Shown: one piece after another, positions 11,256 to 22,019 of the stretch | Layout of the letters: the number at the start of each line of letters is the position of its first letter | How positions within the stretch are numbered: the first letter of the stretch is position 1 | Source: Sanghuangporus weigelae | Lineage: Eukaryota; Basidiomycota; Agaricomycetes; Hymenochaetales; Hymenochaetaceae | Direction of reading: 5' to 3' | Length of the DNA: 64,000 bases | Assembly: GCA_033182465.1 (NCBI GenBank) | Contig: CP137329.1 | Location: 682,001-746,000, forward strand | Position numbers and translations under genes: made by a program | The notes under the pieces: generated by a model | Seen by the model: only the letters and a program-made list of their open reading frames with translations | Told to the model about the DNA's origin: nothing | Databases searched by the model: none

Positions 11256-12767
11256 TGTTAGGGAGTAGGCCCGGGGTTACACCGGTTCAATCCTTTTGCC
11301 TAAGCAGCGGTGTGTTGTGCAGAGGTGATCTTATCTACCCACGTCTGGCTGTACCACGCGGTCCCTTACTAGCCTTCTTAGTCACTGTCCGAGTTATGGA
11401 TGCTTTCAGATACGAGGTAATAGTAAAGCAGATTGGGATTTCCAAGAGGCGTGATAGTACAAAGCACACAGTAATAGCTCGCTGTAGGGCAAGCTTTACA
11501 CCAGTGTGTTAAGAGGATCGAAAGATGGGGAAATGAGGGCCTAATCCTACAACTATTTATGCTCCCAGATATTCCATTTTCCGTCCTATTTCTTACTCAT
11601 CCTGTCTCCACTTTACTCCACTTTCCTCCACCATTACATCTGTTCCTTTGTCATCCTGCTGCGCTTCGCTCCACTTTGCTCCAATCTTTGTAAGGTCGTC
11701 TCCACTATGACAGAATTCTTTGGAGTTGCTGACTGAGACAATAGAGGTGGTGCTCCGATATGGAATGCTCCACTGTCAGTACTCCATAACGATGTCATTG
11801 CCGTCATTGAGTGGCATCTTTGCTCTTGGAGCGATGTAGGCTGCTCGGTATGTGATTCTTCGGAATTCATCTCGAGGTCCAGCGAGGGTAAGCATAACTC
11901 GCACGTCAGTGTTAAGGTGTCGGGTCGGTGTAGAGTATGGTCCAAGGCATATCATGAACTGCATAAGCTCTGCTGGTGGGTTCTGCTGGGTTCTGGTGAC
12001 TAGCCATGCTTTGCCTTCGTATCGTATATCTCGAATGTAGCGCCATATCCTTCGTTGTATAAGGAGTTGTAATTGCTTGGTTTCCAGGTTCGCATCTCTC
12101 GGTAAATAAAGGTTTGCCTGTATCGTAGATGCTGGACATGGTGTGTGCAACTCCGGTCTATACCATCCAATCATTCTCCAAGTTATCGGGTTCGCAGTTC
12201 GAGGGGTCCGAGTTGTGATCGTGAGTTCCTCTCGTTTCTTGGGTACTATTGGGCTTGGTGGATTGGAATGCATTGTATCCTGAAGGTGTCGCTCGGTTTC
12301 GATGTGACAGTCACGCGTACCAACCGTTGCCGTGCATACTAAGTAGTATACTTCATAAAGGACCATGTAAACTCGTGCACAGACTTGACAGTGCTGAAAT
12401 GCCAGTGAGGTCTCCATAAACCTTATTAGCCTTTAGCCTTTTAGCGTTTAGGCTTTAGTAGTTGTGCTTCTGGACTTCTAAGAAGTTTGATCGCTTCTTT
12501 TGATCGAGGTCGCTCTGGTTGCTTGGTCGGCGGCGTTAGAGTGGTAGTCCGCGGTAATAGGCGGTCGGCGGTGTTAGCTGTTAACGGGATTACGTATCCG
12601 CTTCGGTGCTTCTAGCGCTCGGGTGGTAACGGGTTACTGTTGCCTAGGCCGCTCGATTGCTTGGGCCTTTGATAGCTGGCTTGGTTACCGGTCGCGTTTG
12701 GAAAGCTGATCGTGTAGATCTGTTGATCGTGTCGATCCTGATGCGAGTTTTTGAGCGGATCCTTTCA
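11256..12767 (-). repeat. 3' LTR of the gypsy element
   Basis: 1512 bp, beginning TGTTAGGG and ending CTTTCA on the plus strand. It appears identical to 22034-23545. A TATA-like ATAAATA lies near 11554-11560 on the minus strand. Confidence 0.95.
11776..12417 (-). other. 213-codon open frame inside the LTR
   Basis: Each LTR of the whole element carries this frame (second copy 22554-23195), which starts close to the upstream end of the LTR in element sense. The older edge LTR keeps most of it open too. No domain is recognised. An LTR-borne ORF is unusual but not unique among retroelements. It may be a real product or simply lack stops by chance. Confidence 0.35.
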
Positions 12768-12783
12768 CTACACCCCCCCTAAG
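12768..12783 (-). other. Polypurine tract of the gypsy element
   Basis: On the minus strand a purine-rich AGGGGGGTGTAG lies directly upstream of the 3' LTR, where plus-strand DNA priming is expected in this family. Confidence 0.7.
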
Positions 12784-12858
12784 ATGAACTTTCGGAGAAA
12801 TGTTCATCCTAATCCGTGTGAAAGCTCGGATAAAGGGTCGCCTAGTGATGGTTGATTT

Positions 12859-13044
12859 TTGCTATCAAACCATCATCATCTCTGCTCCAAAATGTCGAAA
12901 GTCGCCGCTGCTGTTACTGTTTTTGTCGTTATTGTCGCGATTTTCGGCATAAATCATTGGATTTTGGAGCGTAAGAGGCGTGCTCAGGTAAGTGATGCAT
13001 GCTCTGTGCCGTTTCGAGTTGTTAATCATCCTCTAGGAGGCTGA
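12859..13044 (+). other. Antisense short frame with hydrophobic segment in gypsy
   Basis: On the strand opposite to the element's genes, between the 3' LTR and the last frame, a 61-codon frame contains an ATG (12892) followed by about 18 mostly hydrophobic residues and a basic K-R-R stretch, as in a single-pass membrane segment. A GTAAGT at 12988 raises the possibility of splicing. No family is recognised, and chance is a real alternative. Confidence 0.25.
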
Positions 13045-13746
13045 CTTCGAAATGCAATCGTTCCAGCGCGATTTTACTACCGTCGCGCTTCGAGTTCACC
13101 TCGCGCTCGGTTATGACGTTGAGGATATCGATCCAGTCGTCGAAAATGCAGGTATTGCTTCGCAGGAACGTCGTGAAAAGGGTGTCTGGGAAGACATTGA
13201 CTTGTAAAGGGTGGTGGGAAGGGATATGAATATGAAATGTGCATCATGTAAAGAATATGACGCAATTGAAAGTGATAAGAAAGAAATCATAAAGTCGTTA
13301 ATGAATAAGTTTTATACCAATTTGGGAGTGAAGTTCCAGGTGTTTACCTACGGCTCTTCAACCCCCAAATGGAGTTTTTCGAAGAAAGAGTGTAATTGGA
13401 GTGCCTTTCAGCGTGAAGGCACATCCTAGCATGATGCAAGGGAGTGACTTCACGTAAACTTTTGGCTTCTCCGTTGCATAGAGGATAATTAAAGGTAGGC
13501 ATAATCTGCTAATTCGGAGCCGGCACAATAAAACAATATACAAAATGTCTAGGCCCTTGTAGGTTCTTTGACACTTCTGCATAGTGCTTCATTTGTGCTG
13601 GTTGGCCGAATAAGCGTGAAATAAAGAGGTGCATAAAGCATAATTTGGTCGGATGTGACCATAAATATCATAAGGTAAGAATGAAATGCATAATTGACCA
13701 TGTCGGGTCACGATATGGGAAAGGGGTTGCATAAAAGAAGAGTTGT

Positions 13747-14823
13747 TTACAAATCTTCGGATTCTTCAGCCTCAGGTGTAGTCTGGGCCGAGTTCGCTGG
13801 GGTATATAGTTCCCTGCTTTCACCTTCTTCACTTGACTCTGTATCGTCGGAGTGTATGTACATGTCCTCCTGTTCCGACATAGTAAGCATCTCGTCCGGC
13901 TGGTAGAGTTCGTTCGGGTACTGGTAGACTGAGATCATCAGATCTTCCAGCAAGGGGTGTCGTGTAGCCTGTAGTTTTTCTCTGGCTTCTTCCTCTCGGT
14001 TGTTGAGTTCCATAAGGTAATGAGGGTCGTAGTTAACCTCTTTGCCTTCGACTACGTGGTGCTCGATGTTGTCGAGTGGTACCTCGTCCGTAGTAGAGTT
14101 CCTCGCTTCAATAACCGTTCGGTATCTCGTTCCTTCGTAATACTTCGTCATGTTGAGTACCGTCATGAACTGCATGGTGTGGGATGCATAGAAGCCCGTC
14201 TGGTCGGCTATGTATATAATGTACTTCATCGCATCGACGCTCATCGGATGATAGTGACTCCATCGCATCATTCGGTTAAGAATTGCGGTAGTCATGTCTC
14301 GTCGGTAGGCGCAAATTTGAATTGCCGAATGATAGATGCCCATGATGTTCTTGTATGTCGTTTCGTGCCTAAAGTCGATCTTGCCTCGATGTAATGCTTG
14401 TGTTTCGAGTTCGATCGCGTAGGTTAGAAATGCATCATCATTGAGTCGGCGTAATGCTGCGTCTCGAGGGTTACTGAGTTTGAATAACCACTCGTCTGAG
14501 TGATTCGCCATCATAAGATGGGGTATTTCGTCTCGGTTGTGGTGGACTGCGTTCCACTTGTCGAATAGATCATCGAAGTACTTCCCTGGGCATAGGGGTA
14601 CAATCTCATCTTCGTAGTTCTCTTCGTTGAATCGGTTGCACAGCTGTGGCCATTGATAACGTTCGGTCGGTGGCCTGAGTGTAAATGTCCATTCTGGTGC
14701 ATCTTCTGGTTGACAGAATGCATGTAGCTCGTCGAAGATAGGCATAGCTGAGTAGTGGTTCGTCTGCAGTGAAGTAGAGCTGTTGAGATTCGAGTTGTTG
14801 TTCCTTAGCTCGAAGTTCTCCAT
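13747..14823 (-). CDS. Extra gypsy frame downstream of pol (unknown)
   Basis: A 358-codon frame starts about 175 nt after the pol stop, in the position where env-like or accessory genes lie in some Ty3/gypsy elements. It shows no signal peptide and no transmembrane segment. The C-terminal 60 residues are very acidic and serine-rich. The middle is helical and rich in H, Y and R. I recognise no family. Its size and clean opening in a recent element suggest it is expressed. Confidence 0.5.
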   Translation of the reverse strand: MENFELRNNNSNLNSSTSLQTNHYSAMPIFDELHAFCQPEDAPEWTFTLRPPTERYQWPQLCNRFNEENYEDEIVPLCPGKYFDDLFDKWNAVHHNRDEIPHLMMANHSDEWLFKLSNPRDAALRRLNDDAFLTYAIELETQALHRGKIDFRHETTYKNIMGIYHSAIQICAYRRDMTTAILNRMMRWSHYHPMSVDAMKYIIYIADQTGFYASHTMQFMTVLNMTKYYEGTRYRTVIEARNSTTDEVPLDNIEHHVVEGKEVNYDPHYLMELNNREEEAREKLQATRHPLLEDLMISVYQYPNELYQPDEMLTMSEQEDMYIHSDDTESSEEGESRELYTPANSAQTTPEAEESEDL

Positions 14824-14998
14824 GTTTTATACCATCTTGTTGGTATGTCGGCGATGTCTTGCCTAATTCTTCTATCTCTGCTCTCGCTTTGGTGTGCCAC
14901 ATTGATGTCATCGCTTGGTAAGGTCATTGGGGACCTTACTCATCGTCTCTATTGTGGATCCATAAGCGGCTCCATCGGGTGGAGTGCATGTGATGCAA

Positions 14999-17900
14999 CT
15001 ATTGCCTCATTCGTTTTCGTGCGGCGATCCATTGGTTAAGGTTCGATGGCTGGATTGCCTGAGGATACTTTTTATGGAATGCTTCGATCATTTGATAGGA
15101 GTTCTTGAGGTTGTCAAGTGGCTCCCATGTTCGCTCCTGGTATCCTTTCCATTGGATAAGGTATTGGACCTTGCTCCGATGACGTCTTGTGTTATGAATT
15201 GTCTCCACTTCGTACTCTGCTTCTCCCTCCACTTCAATAGGTGGTGGTTCATCCAAAGTGGGTCTTCCAGGGTATTCCTTTCGTTTGTAAGGCCTGAGAA
15301 GACTCGCATGAAACACTGGGTGGATCGGAAGGGTTTCGGGTAAGCGTAATCTGAATGACACTTGTCCGACTGCCTTCTCGACTTTATAAGGCCCTGCCCA
15401 TTTCATTGCAAGTTTCTTCGTTGGTTCCAATCGACTGAGATTCCTCATGTCTAGTAACACTTCGTCTCCTGGCTTGTACTCTGGCAGTTTGCCTCGATGC
15501 AGGTCTGCATAAAGCTTCATTGCCTCATTCGCTTGCCTAATCGAATTATAGGCTTCTTGCTGTACTTGTCGAAGCTCCTCTAGGTGATTTATTGCTTCTG
15601 GGACGTTTGAATCACCGGTCTCCGCAACGTCCAGGTGAGGATGCCATCCATACAGTGTATAGAATGGTGACTGATGTGTTGTACTGTGCTTCCTGTTGTT
15701 GTAGGCGAATTCTGCTATATCGATGTACTCTGCCCAATCTGTTTGTCGGTAGGACACATAGCAGCGTAAGTACTGTTCAAGCTCTTGATTTAGTCGCTCG
15801 GTTTGACCATCGGTTTGTGGATGATACGCTGTACTAGTTTTCCAATCGACATCGATGAGTCTGCAGAACTCCTTGAGGAATTGCGCGGTGAAGTTGCTAC
15901 CTCGGTCGGAGATTACTCGTTTAGGGGCCCCGTAGTATTTGAAGACATGTTGGCGGAACAAACGTGCCAACTGCTTAGCATTGGGTATTCCTTGGCAAGG
16001 AATGAACTTCCCCATTTTAGTGAGTTTGTCCACTATAACGAGTATCGCGCTGTAGCCTTCATTGCTGACTGGTAAGTCGGTAATCAGGTCACAGGTTATG
16101 GTTTCCCATGGTTGATGTGGTGCCTCCAACGGTTGGAGCGGCGGATTTCGAAACTGTCGAATCGGTTTTGCACGCTGACATATGTCGCAGGTTGCGGTAT
16201 ATGCTCGGATCATTTCTTCCATCTTCGGCCAATAGTATGATCGCTTTACAAGCTCTATGGTCTTTTCTGCTCCTGGGTGGCCTGCAAGTTTGTGATCATG
16301 GCGCCTTCGGATTAGCAACGCTCGTAGGTTGGCGGACGGCGGGATATATAATGCATTGGTTACGTAGTGCAAGCCGTTCCTGTAACTGTAGCCGTTGCTC
16401 TGCTTGATCGCCTGAATCTCCTTCTTAGCCTCCTCGGTATTGTAGTTCCTCTTGATCGTTCGGATAATAGGATCAGAGATAGTGACCATTTCAGTTTCTA
16501 GCTTGTATAGACCGTTGATCTCTGTGCGTCGCAATGTTTGTTGCTTGATCGTATCAGGAGGTAACAAGGTAACTCCTAAGTTGTCCTTGTCCTCTGGCAT
16601 ATAGTCGGATCGTCGTGATAGCTCGTCAGCTTGGTTCTTCTTGCCTGGCCAATGGAGAATCTTGAAGTTATATCGTGATAACTCTAATGCCCATCTTGCT
16701 TGACGTCTCGATAGATTCTGAGCTGTCATGAAGTATCGGAGATTTGCATGATCGCTTCGGATTGTTACTGGTTCTTTGGTTCCCTCCAATAGGTGTCTCC
16801 AATGCTTGAGTGCTTCCATGATTGCTAGCATCTCTTTGTCATGCGTCGGATAGTTTCGTTGGGTGTTTGTTAGAGTTTTCGACATGAAACCTAAAGGTCT
16901 CAGTTCTCCTTGGTTGTCTTCTTGTTGTAAGACTGCACCAATCGCTACATCGGATGCGTCGGTTTCCAATGTGTATGATTTGTCTGGCTTTGGCATTGCC
17001 AATGCGACTTCCGTTTCGAATGCCTTCTTGATACTTTCGAATGCCTTATCTTGTGCCTCTGCCCATATGAACTTGCGATCCTTTTTGATAAGGTCGCCAA
17101 TAGGTGCGAATGTATCAGCATAGTTCCTGATGAATCTTCGGTAGAAGTTACAAAATCCTTGGAACTTTCGAACTTGTCGTTTCGTCTTTGGCACTGGCCA
17201 TTCGTGAATAGCTTTGAGCTTATAAGGATCCATCTGGATGCCTTTCGTTCCTACTACAAATCCCAAGTAGTCGAGCTGGGTTTGGAGGAAGTGACATTTC
17301 TCGATTTTGAGGTAAATGTCGAGCTCTCGGCATTTCTGTAGAATTGCCCTGAGGAGTTTCCAATGTTCCTCTTCAGTTTGTGCTTGACCAATAAGGTCGT
17401 CCAAATAGTTGAGTGCTTCTTCTGTCCTGAGCCAATATTCGAAGTTGTCATTCATGAATCGTTGGAATACTGCAGGTGAGTTCTTCATTCCAAACATCAT
17501 GACCTTTGGCTTGTAGACTGCATTGCCAACTCGGAATGCTGCCTTCCACTCGTCTCCTTCTCGGATTCGCAGGTTGTTGTAACCTGATCGCATGTCGAGT
17601 GTAAAGAAGAATTTTCCTTTCTCCAGTTTCTCTGGGAGAACACTCATGATCGGTATCGGGTATGGATCTGATACTGTCGTGTCGTTGATGTCTCGGTAAT
17701 CGGTTACTGCTCGTGCTCCTCCGTCTTTCTTTCCTACAAAGAAGACTGGTGCTGCTACCGGACATGGTTCATGTGGTTGAACCTTTTCAATCCATCCTTT
17801 GTCAAGTAACTCTTTGACATAAGCATCGAGTGCTGCCTGCTCTTCTCGTGTGAGCTTGATAATAGGCCTTGGTTTCGGTAATGGTACTCCTTCTTTGAGG

Positions 17901-19477
17901 TTAATCGCCATATCCCATTTCGTATGCTTGGGTAACCTTCTTGACTTGTCAGGATCAAAGACATCTGCGTAGTCTTCTATTTCCTTTGGTAGGAGTTTTC
18001 GCCAATCTCGTTTCTGTGTTCCTAGTAGTCCTTCTGCAGCTGCCTTTTGTTGAGAATACTGCTGGGATACTGAACTCGCTTTGTTCAGAGGCTGTGAGAC
18101 TTGGTTCTGCTGCCTTGGTGACCAATTTCGATTGATGTCTAGCTCTAGCTTTGCAGCGAGCTCTTCCTTTCTGGTGAGGGTAGCTGGTTGGTTGGTCGTC
18201 CTAAGACTTTCAATGTCTTCTGGCTCTATATCGTGCATAGGAGTGTCTTCTGTTGTCTCCTGCTCGTCTTGCATCTCGATATCGCTTTCGTTGTCTGCCC
18301 ATCTTGTACGCTTCGGTGTGGGACTAGCTCCTCGCATTAACGATGCCGTTCTCGGTCGTATAATGCCTGCCACTGGCTTCTCTGGATACCGTGTCTTTCG
18401 TGGTCGTATCCTATACTTCATGCCCGGGTTTTCTTCTGGTGATGGCCAGAGTTCTTCATCTTCCGGCATGTTTTGTCTCAGTGGGTGTATCTTCTGTGGT
18501 GGTTGTTTCTTCCAACGTTTCGGAGAGTCGTTTATTTCCTCCTGTTCGTCTAGGCTATGCTTGCCTGTTACATCTTGTGTTTCACCTTCGGATGTCTGGT
18601 ACAGTTGCCGTGCTGGGATCATCCGTCTCGGTATGTGCCTTGGTCGTCGTTGCACTATACTCGTTCCTTGTGGTGCCTGTTTCTTCCATCGCTTGGGAGT
18701 GTAGTTTATTTCCTCCTCATCTCGATGATGCTTGTTTGCCGTTTCCTGTTGTGGCTGTTTCGTTGCAGAGTCTGGTATATTTTCCGTGCTCGGACTCTTC
18801 GCTTCTGGCGTCTGTTTTGCCTGTTCCAGTCTTGGTGTTGCTGGTCTAGTTTCCGGCTTCGCTTGTGGCTTCGTTTCGTGAGAGTGTCCGTTGTTGTCTC
18901 TCCTTGGCGCAAATATCATTCCTGGTGCTCCAGAGTGTCGATAGTTGTCTCTGTCCTGAGCCTGTTGCTTCGTGTTACGCCTAGGTCTTGTCTTGTCAGG
19001 TTTGCCTTTCGTTTGCCGTTTCCGTTTGCGCTTCCTGTGCCTTCGCTTCTTGGTAGCTCGTATGACGTTGAGCTCGAATGGTATCGAATTACCATTCCGA
19101 TTCCATACTTGATTCTTCCAATCAATTTCGGGATTGACTTTGGCCAAATAGTCAATTCCTAGGATCACTTGATCCTGTCCTGTGGTTGCTACTGCCAACG
19201 TTTGTGGCTGCGGTTTAGGTCCATCAAAAATTAATGTGTAGACCTCGTGCGTGATTGCTCCTCCTTGGTTGGGACTTCCATCCGCATTATTCAAAGGTCG
19301 AGGGTGATCAAGCCTCTTTTTGAATAGGCTGTAGTGTCGTACCAAGTTGGGGTGTATCGTGCTGCATGTAGCTCCGGAATCGATTAACGCTTTGACTGCT
19401 AGGGTCTTTGTTCCAACCTTCACTCGAATAGGTAATCGGGGATGCAATGCTTGTATTGGCAATCGCTTATTGTACAT
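14999..19477 (-). CDS. pol: Gypsy Pol polyprotein with chromodomain
   Basis: 1492 codons. In order: aspartic protease L-I-D-S-G-A near residue 32; a long K/R/P/Q-rich spacer; reverse transcriptase with Y-L-D-D near residue 690; RNase H with T-D-A-S and D-H-A-N; an HHCC zinc site (H...H...C-D-I-C) near 1080; an integrase D,D,E core with D-R-G-S-N-F and T-E-R-L-N-Q-E; and a C-terminal chromodomain with Y-L-I-Q-W-K-G-Y and W-E-P-L-D-N-L near 1440. Chromodomains of this group steer integration towards particular chromatin. The frame begins about 104 nt after the gag stop, so it needs its own initiation or another known retroelement strategy. Open throughout. Confidence 0.95.
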   Translation of the reverse strand: MYNKRLPIQALHPRLPIRVKVGTKTLAVKALIDSGATCSTIHPNLVRHYSLFKKRLDHPRPLNNADGSPNQGGAITHEVYTLIFDGPKPQPQTLAVATTGQDQVILGIDYLAKVNPEIDWKNQVWNRNGNSIPFELNVIRATKKRRHRKRKRKRQTKGKPDKTRPRRNTKQQAQDRDNYRHSGAPGMIFAPRRDNNGHSHETKPQAKPETRPATPRLEQAKQTPEAKSPSTENIPDSATKQPQQETANKHHRDEEEINYTPKRWKKQAPQGTSIVQRRPRHIPRRMIPARQLYQTSEGETQDVTGKHSLDEQEEINDSPKRWKKQPPQKIHPLRQNMPEDEELWPSPEENPGMKYRIRPRKTRYPEKPVAGIIRPRTASLMRGASPTPKRTRWADNESDIEMQDEQETTEDTPMHDIEPEDIESLRTTNQPATLTRKEELAAKLELDINRNWSPRQQNQVSQPLNKASSVSQQYSQQKAAAEGLLGTQKRDWRKLLPKEIEDYADVFDPDKSRRLPKHTKWDMAINLKEGVPLPKPRPIIKLTREEQAALDAYVKELLDKGWIEKVQPHEPCPVAAPVFFVGKKDGGARAVTDYRDINDTTVSDPYPIPIMSVLPEKLEKGKFFFTLDMRSGYNNLRIREGDEWKAAFRVGNAVYKPKVMMFGMKNSPAVFQRFMNDNFEYWLRTEEALNYLDDLIGQAQTEEEHWKLLRAILQKCRELDIYLKIEKCHFLQTQLDYLGFVVGTKGIQMDPYKLKAIHEWPVPKTKRQVRKFQGFCNFYRRFIRNYADTFAPIGDLIKKDRKFIWAEAQDKAFESIKKAFETEVALAMPKPDKSYTLETDASDVAIGAVLQQEDNQGELRPLGFMSKTLTNTQRNYPTHDKEMLAIMEALKHWRHLLEGTKEPVTIRSDHANLRYFMTAQNLSRRQARWALELSRYNFKILHWPGKKNQADELSRRSDYMPEDKDNLGVTLLPPDTIKQQTLRRTEINGLYKLETEMVTISDPIIRTIKRNYNTEEAKKEIQAIKQSNGYSYRNGLHYVTNALYIPPSANLRALLIRRRHDHKLAGHPGAEKTIELVKRSYYWPKMEEMIRAYTATCDICQRAKPIRQFRNPPLQPLEAPHQPWETITCDLITDLPVSNEGYSAILVIVDKLTKMGKFIPCQGIPNAKQLARLFRQHVFKYYGAPKRVISDRGSNFTAQFLKEFCRLIDVDWKTSTAYHPQTDGQTERLNQELEQYLRCYVSYRQTDWAEYIDIAEFAYNNRKHSTTHQSPFYTLYGWHPHLDVAETGDSNVPEAINHLEELRQVQQEAYNSIRQANEAMKLYADLHRGKLPEYKPGDEVLLDMRNLSRLEPTKKLAMKWAGPYKVEKAVGQVSFRLRLPETLPIHPVFHASLLRPYKRKEYPGRPTLDEPPPIEVEGEAEYEVETIHNTRRHRSKVQYLIQWKGYQERTWEPLDNLKNSYQMIEAFHKKYPQAIQPSNLNQWIAARKRMRQ

Positions 19478-19581
19478 CGCTTCACTGGGGTTGAACCCAG
19501 GAGGTTTGAAACACTGGTTGTTGAAACCTTTCTCGTCACCCTTGTCACACTCACATCGCGCAGTCTCGTTCGATGGAGGTC

Positions 19582-20670
19582 TTAATCTTTTCCCTGTTGC
19601 TCTTTACTTGCTAGGGATTTGCGAATGTTGTTTCGATATTCTTCGTCATGCTTGCAAGTCCATCCTGCTGATTCGTCGCCTTTAGCCCATGCTACATGAT
19701 CGTAGTGGACTGGCCTTCGGCAGTGTGGATCGGGACATGTTTCCTTGAAATCGATTGTTCGTGTTGTCATCGTCCTCCGTTTTACACCATTAGTCTTCTT
19801 CGGCCGCTTAGAGGAAGAACCCTTTTGCTTCCTTGGTGCCTTGCAATCCTTTGCGTAATGTCCTGACTTTTCACAGTTGTAGCATTTGCCTCCCTTCTTC
19901 GGCAAGCCTCGGAGTGCATCTACATCCATGGCGTCTGGATCTCGTTTCGTTGTTTGTACTGGTGGTCGGAAAGATGACTGTCCGTTCGATTTGAATCTCG
20001 GGGTGTATGTTTGACTACCCATGAGCCTTTGCCTGGCATCAGAGTTTGCTAGGTTGCTTGTCCATTCCATCCATGCATCGAGGTCGTTCTTCTCGAAAGC
20101 GTCGGGTTGTACAGATTCGACTCGTCGTTTGACCCACATGTCTAGTCCTTTGACATAGATGTACTTGAGCATCTGCTTATCCATCGTGTCTGGTGCTCGT
20201 GCTTTGAGTCGTCGGAACTCGTCGTTGTACGCCCTAATGCTTGCTCCTTTCTGCTGGATGCATAGTAGTTGGAATAGGGCTTCCTGTTCTCCAATGATCG
20301 GATGTCCTGCTCGGATCCTCATCCAGTTCAGCATGTCCTTGAGTGATGCGAACATTCCATTTGTTGCAGCGATAATCGCAGGTACTGGTTTCAGTTTCCC
20401 ATTGGCATCGAATGATGTTAGGGTATTCTTCTCTGCAAACCAATCGTAGCTGTCGCCTTCTAGTGCCGCAAATAGGCTCTTTGCGATCTCCTCCTCATCC
20501 TTGACTCCATGCTGTGCCAGCTTCGAGATACATCGACTAATCCACAGATCAATATCTTCGCTTCGCTTGCCATAGTACTTCGGAAGCTTGATGCTGTGTT
20601 TAGAGAGTTGTGTCTGAAGAGTCTGTAGTTGCTGCTCCAGTGCTTGCACCTTCTGGTCGGTTGTCGACAT
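19582..20670 (-). CDS. gag: Gypsy Gag with zinc knuckle
   Basis: 362 codons. The N-terminal 230 residues resemble a retrotransposon Gag core. The zinc knuckle C-Y-N-C-E-K-S-G-H-Y-A-K-D-C lies near residue 265 and is followed by a basic R-K-Q-K/S-K-R-P-K-K tail. Gag forms the particle shell and binds the RNA. The frame overlaps the preceding 344-codon frame by about 70 nt in another phase. Confidence 0.9.
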   Translation of the reverse strand: MSTTDQKVQALEQQLQTLQTQLSKHSIKLPKYYGKRSEDIDLWISRCISKLAQHGVKDEEEIAKSLFAALEGDSYDWFAEKNTLTSFDANGKLKPVPAIIAATNGMFASLKDMLNWMRIRAGHPIIGEQEALFQLLCIQQKGASIRAYNDEFRRLKARAPDTMDKQMLKYIYVKGLDMWVKRRVESVQPDAFEKNDLDAWMEWTSNLANSDARQRLMGSQTYTPRFKSNGQSSFRPPVQTTKRDPDAMDVDALRGLPKKGGKCYNCEKSGHYAKDCKAPRKQKGSSSKRPKKTNGVKRRTMTTRTIDFKETCPDPHCRRPVHYDHVAWAKGDESAGWTCKHDEEYRNNIRKSLASKEQQGKD

Positions 20671-21634
20671 GATCGTAAGTGCTTATGGGCACTGCTGGTG
20701 GTGAATAGGATGGTGGTGGTGGATTCTCTGGCGCTTGGGTTGCTACTGAACCACTTGCTGGTACTGCAGGTACTGTTGGTACTTGGATGATAACCGTTCG
20801 AGGTGGGGTTCTGAGTAAGAATGGCCTTCGTGATGCTTCTTCGTCTGAGGACACTGATTCGTCAGAACTCTGTTCCTGTTGGGCCCTCTCTCTTGGTAGA
20901 AAGTATTCCCAGCGTTGTGCTGACTGAGCTACTTCTCGAATTCGTTGAGCGTGTTCGAGTATGTTCCTTGAGGTAGTTTCGGTTGTCTGTACCGATGTGA
21001 GTATAGCTGCGTAGGTGCGTTGACTCGACTCGATTGTTTGTCCTAGTTGGAGTAGGGCTTCTCGCAGGTTATGGATGTCTTGAACAATCCTTGGTTGATC
21101 TAGAGCTGTCCTGTTAAGCTCTCCGACTCTCGTCTCGATTGTCTGTAGTTGTTGTTCCTGAGCAGTAATCCTGTTTCGGATAGCGTTGAGCTCTCGGTCA
21201 AGTACTCCGTTTCCGTCTATGACCCGTTGATTGAGTGCCCCTGCTGCTCGATCCAATTCCAGAGTATATCTCTCTAGAGCTGCTACCTGTGCTCCAATTC
21301 TTCGAGTAGTTGTTTCGAGTGCTTCGAATCGATCTCCTACTGCTGTCGCGTATGCTCCGGTTGGTAGACTGTTTGACTGCCCCGTGTTTGCAGTTCGTTC
21401 TTCCAGTCTTTCAACCCTTTCTTGTAGCCTTCTGATCACTGGTGGATACAATATGCTGTGGTTCGTTGTCGCGTATAGTATGTCGTGATCGCTTTCCAGA
21501 CTACGTAGCCTGTTGGTGATATGTTGAACTCGTTCGTCGAGGGATCTAGGTGTGAACCTTGTTTGATTATCGTTCGCCCGTTCGTTCGTTCGATGACCGT
21601 TACTTCTGTTGTTGGCGTTTCCTGATCGGTTCAT
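20600..21634 (-). CDS. Coiled-coil frame upstream of gypsy gag
   Basis: 344 codons, N/R-rich at the start, then about 200 residues of heptad-like coiled coil, then an acidic serine cluster and a proline-rich tail. It overlaps gag at its 3' end and meets the preceding short frame in an ATGA overlap (21631-21634). Stop-start overlaps suggest coupled translation. Function is unknown; a second structural protein is one possibility. Confidence 0.55.
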   Translation of the reverse strand: MNRSGNANNRSNGHRTNERANDNQTRFTPRSLDERVQHITNRLRSLESDHDILYATTNHSILYPPVIRRLQERVERLEERTANTGQSNSLPTGAYATAVGDRFEALETTTRRIGAQVAALERYTLELDRAAGALNQRVIDGNGVLDRELNAIRNRITAQEQQLQTIETRVGELNRTALDQPRIVQDIHNLREALLQLGQTIESSQRTYAAILTSVQTTETTSRNILEHAQRIREVAQSAQRWEYFLPRERAQQEQSSDESVSSDEEASRRPFLLRTPPRTVIIQVPTVPAVPASGSVATQAPENPPPPSYSPPAVPISTYDHVDNRPEGASTGAATTDSSDTTL

Positions 21635-21972
21635 GAACTTCGTTTCTCGCCTGATGCTTCAGGGTTATTGTTCCTTGGTGCTGTTAACCAAGTAGTTCCT
21701 TTCTCGTCGAATGTAGCAATAGTGGAAGGGACTGCTGCTACTTTCGTGGTTGTTGTTTGCGTGCTCCCAACTGCAGGGCTACCAGATGCCTTTGCTATTA
21801 GGTACACTTCGTCGTTGTAGGGGTTATGATAGTAGATATGTGATTTAAGTGAATCGGGTTTGTCGTTCTCCAGGATGTGCACTTGTCCTGAGGATTCGAT
21901 ATGGGTACTAGTCTCGAAACTAGTGACGTCGATAGGGACTTGAGGTCGACGGTCCTCGCCTCGATAAAACAC
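21631..21972 (-). CDS. First short gypsy frame (113 codons, unknown)
   Basis: The first frame after the 5' LTR in element sense. It has no recognisable domain and overlaps the next frame by four bases (ATGA). It could be a leader ORF controlling translation of the following frames. Confidence 0.4.
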   Translation of the reverse strand: MFYRGEDRRPQVPIDVTSFETSTHIESSGQVHILENDKPDSLKSHIYYHNPYNDEVYLIAKASGSPAVGSTQTTTTKVAAVPSTIATFDEKGTTWLTAPRNNNPEASGEKRSS

Positions 21973-22019
21973 TAGCCAAGAACCTTGCCCGTGAGAGGTG
22001 GTGGTAAAACTAGCGAGTG

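Noticed and set aside
13747-14823. Envelope gene in the gypsy element
   Set aside because: The frame is in the env position but shows no signal peptide, transmembrane segment or fusion peptide, so I call it an unknown frame only.
18081-19162. Long open frames on the plus strand opposite pol
   Set aside because: They are shadows of the pol frame, with low-complexity V/S/C-rich sequence and no motif.
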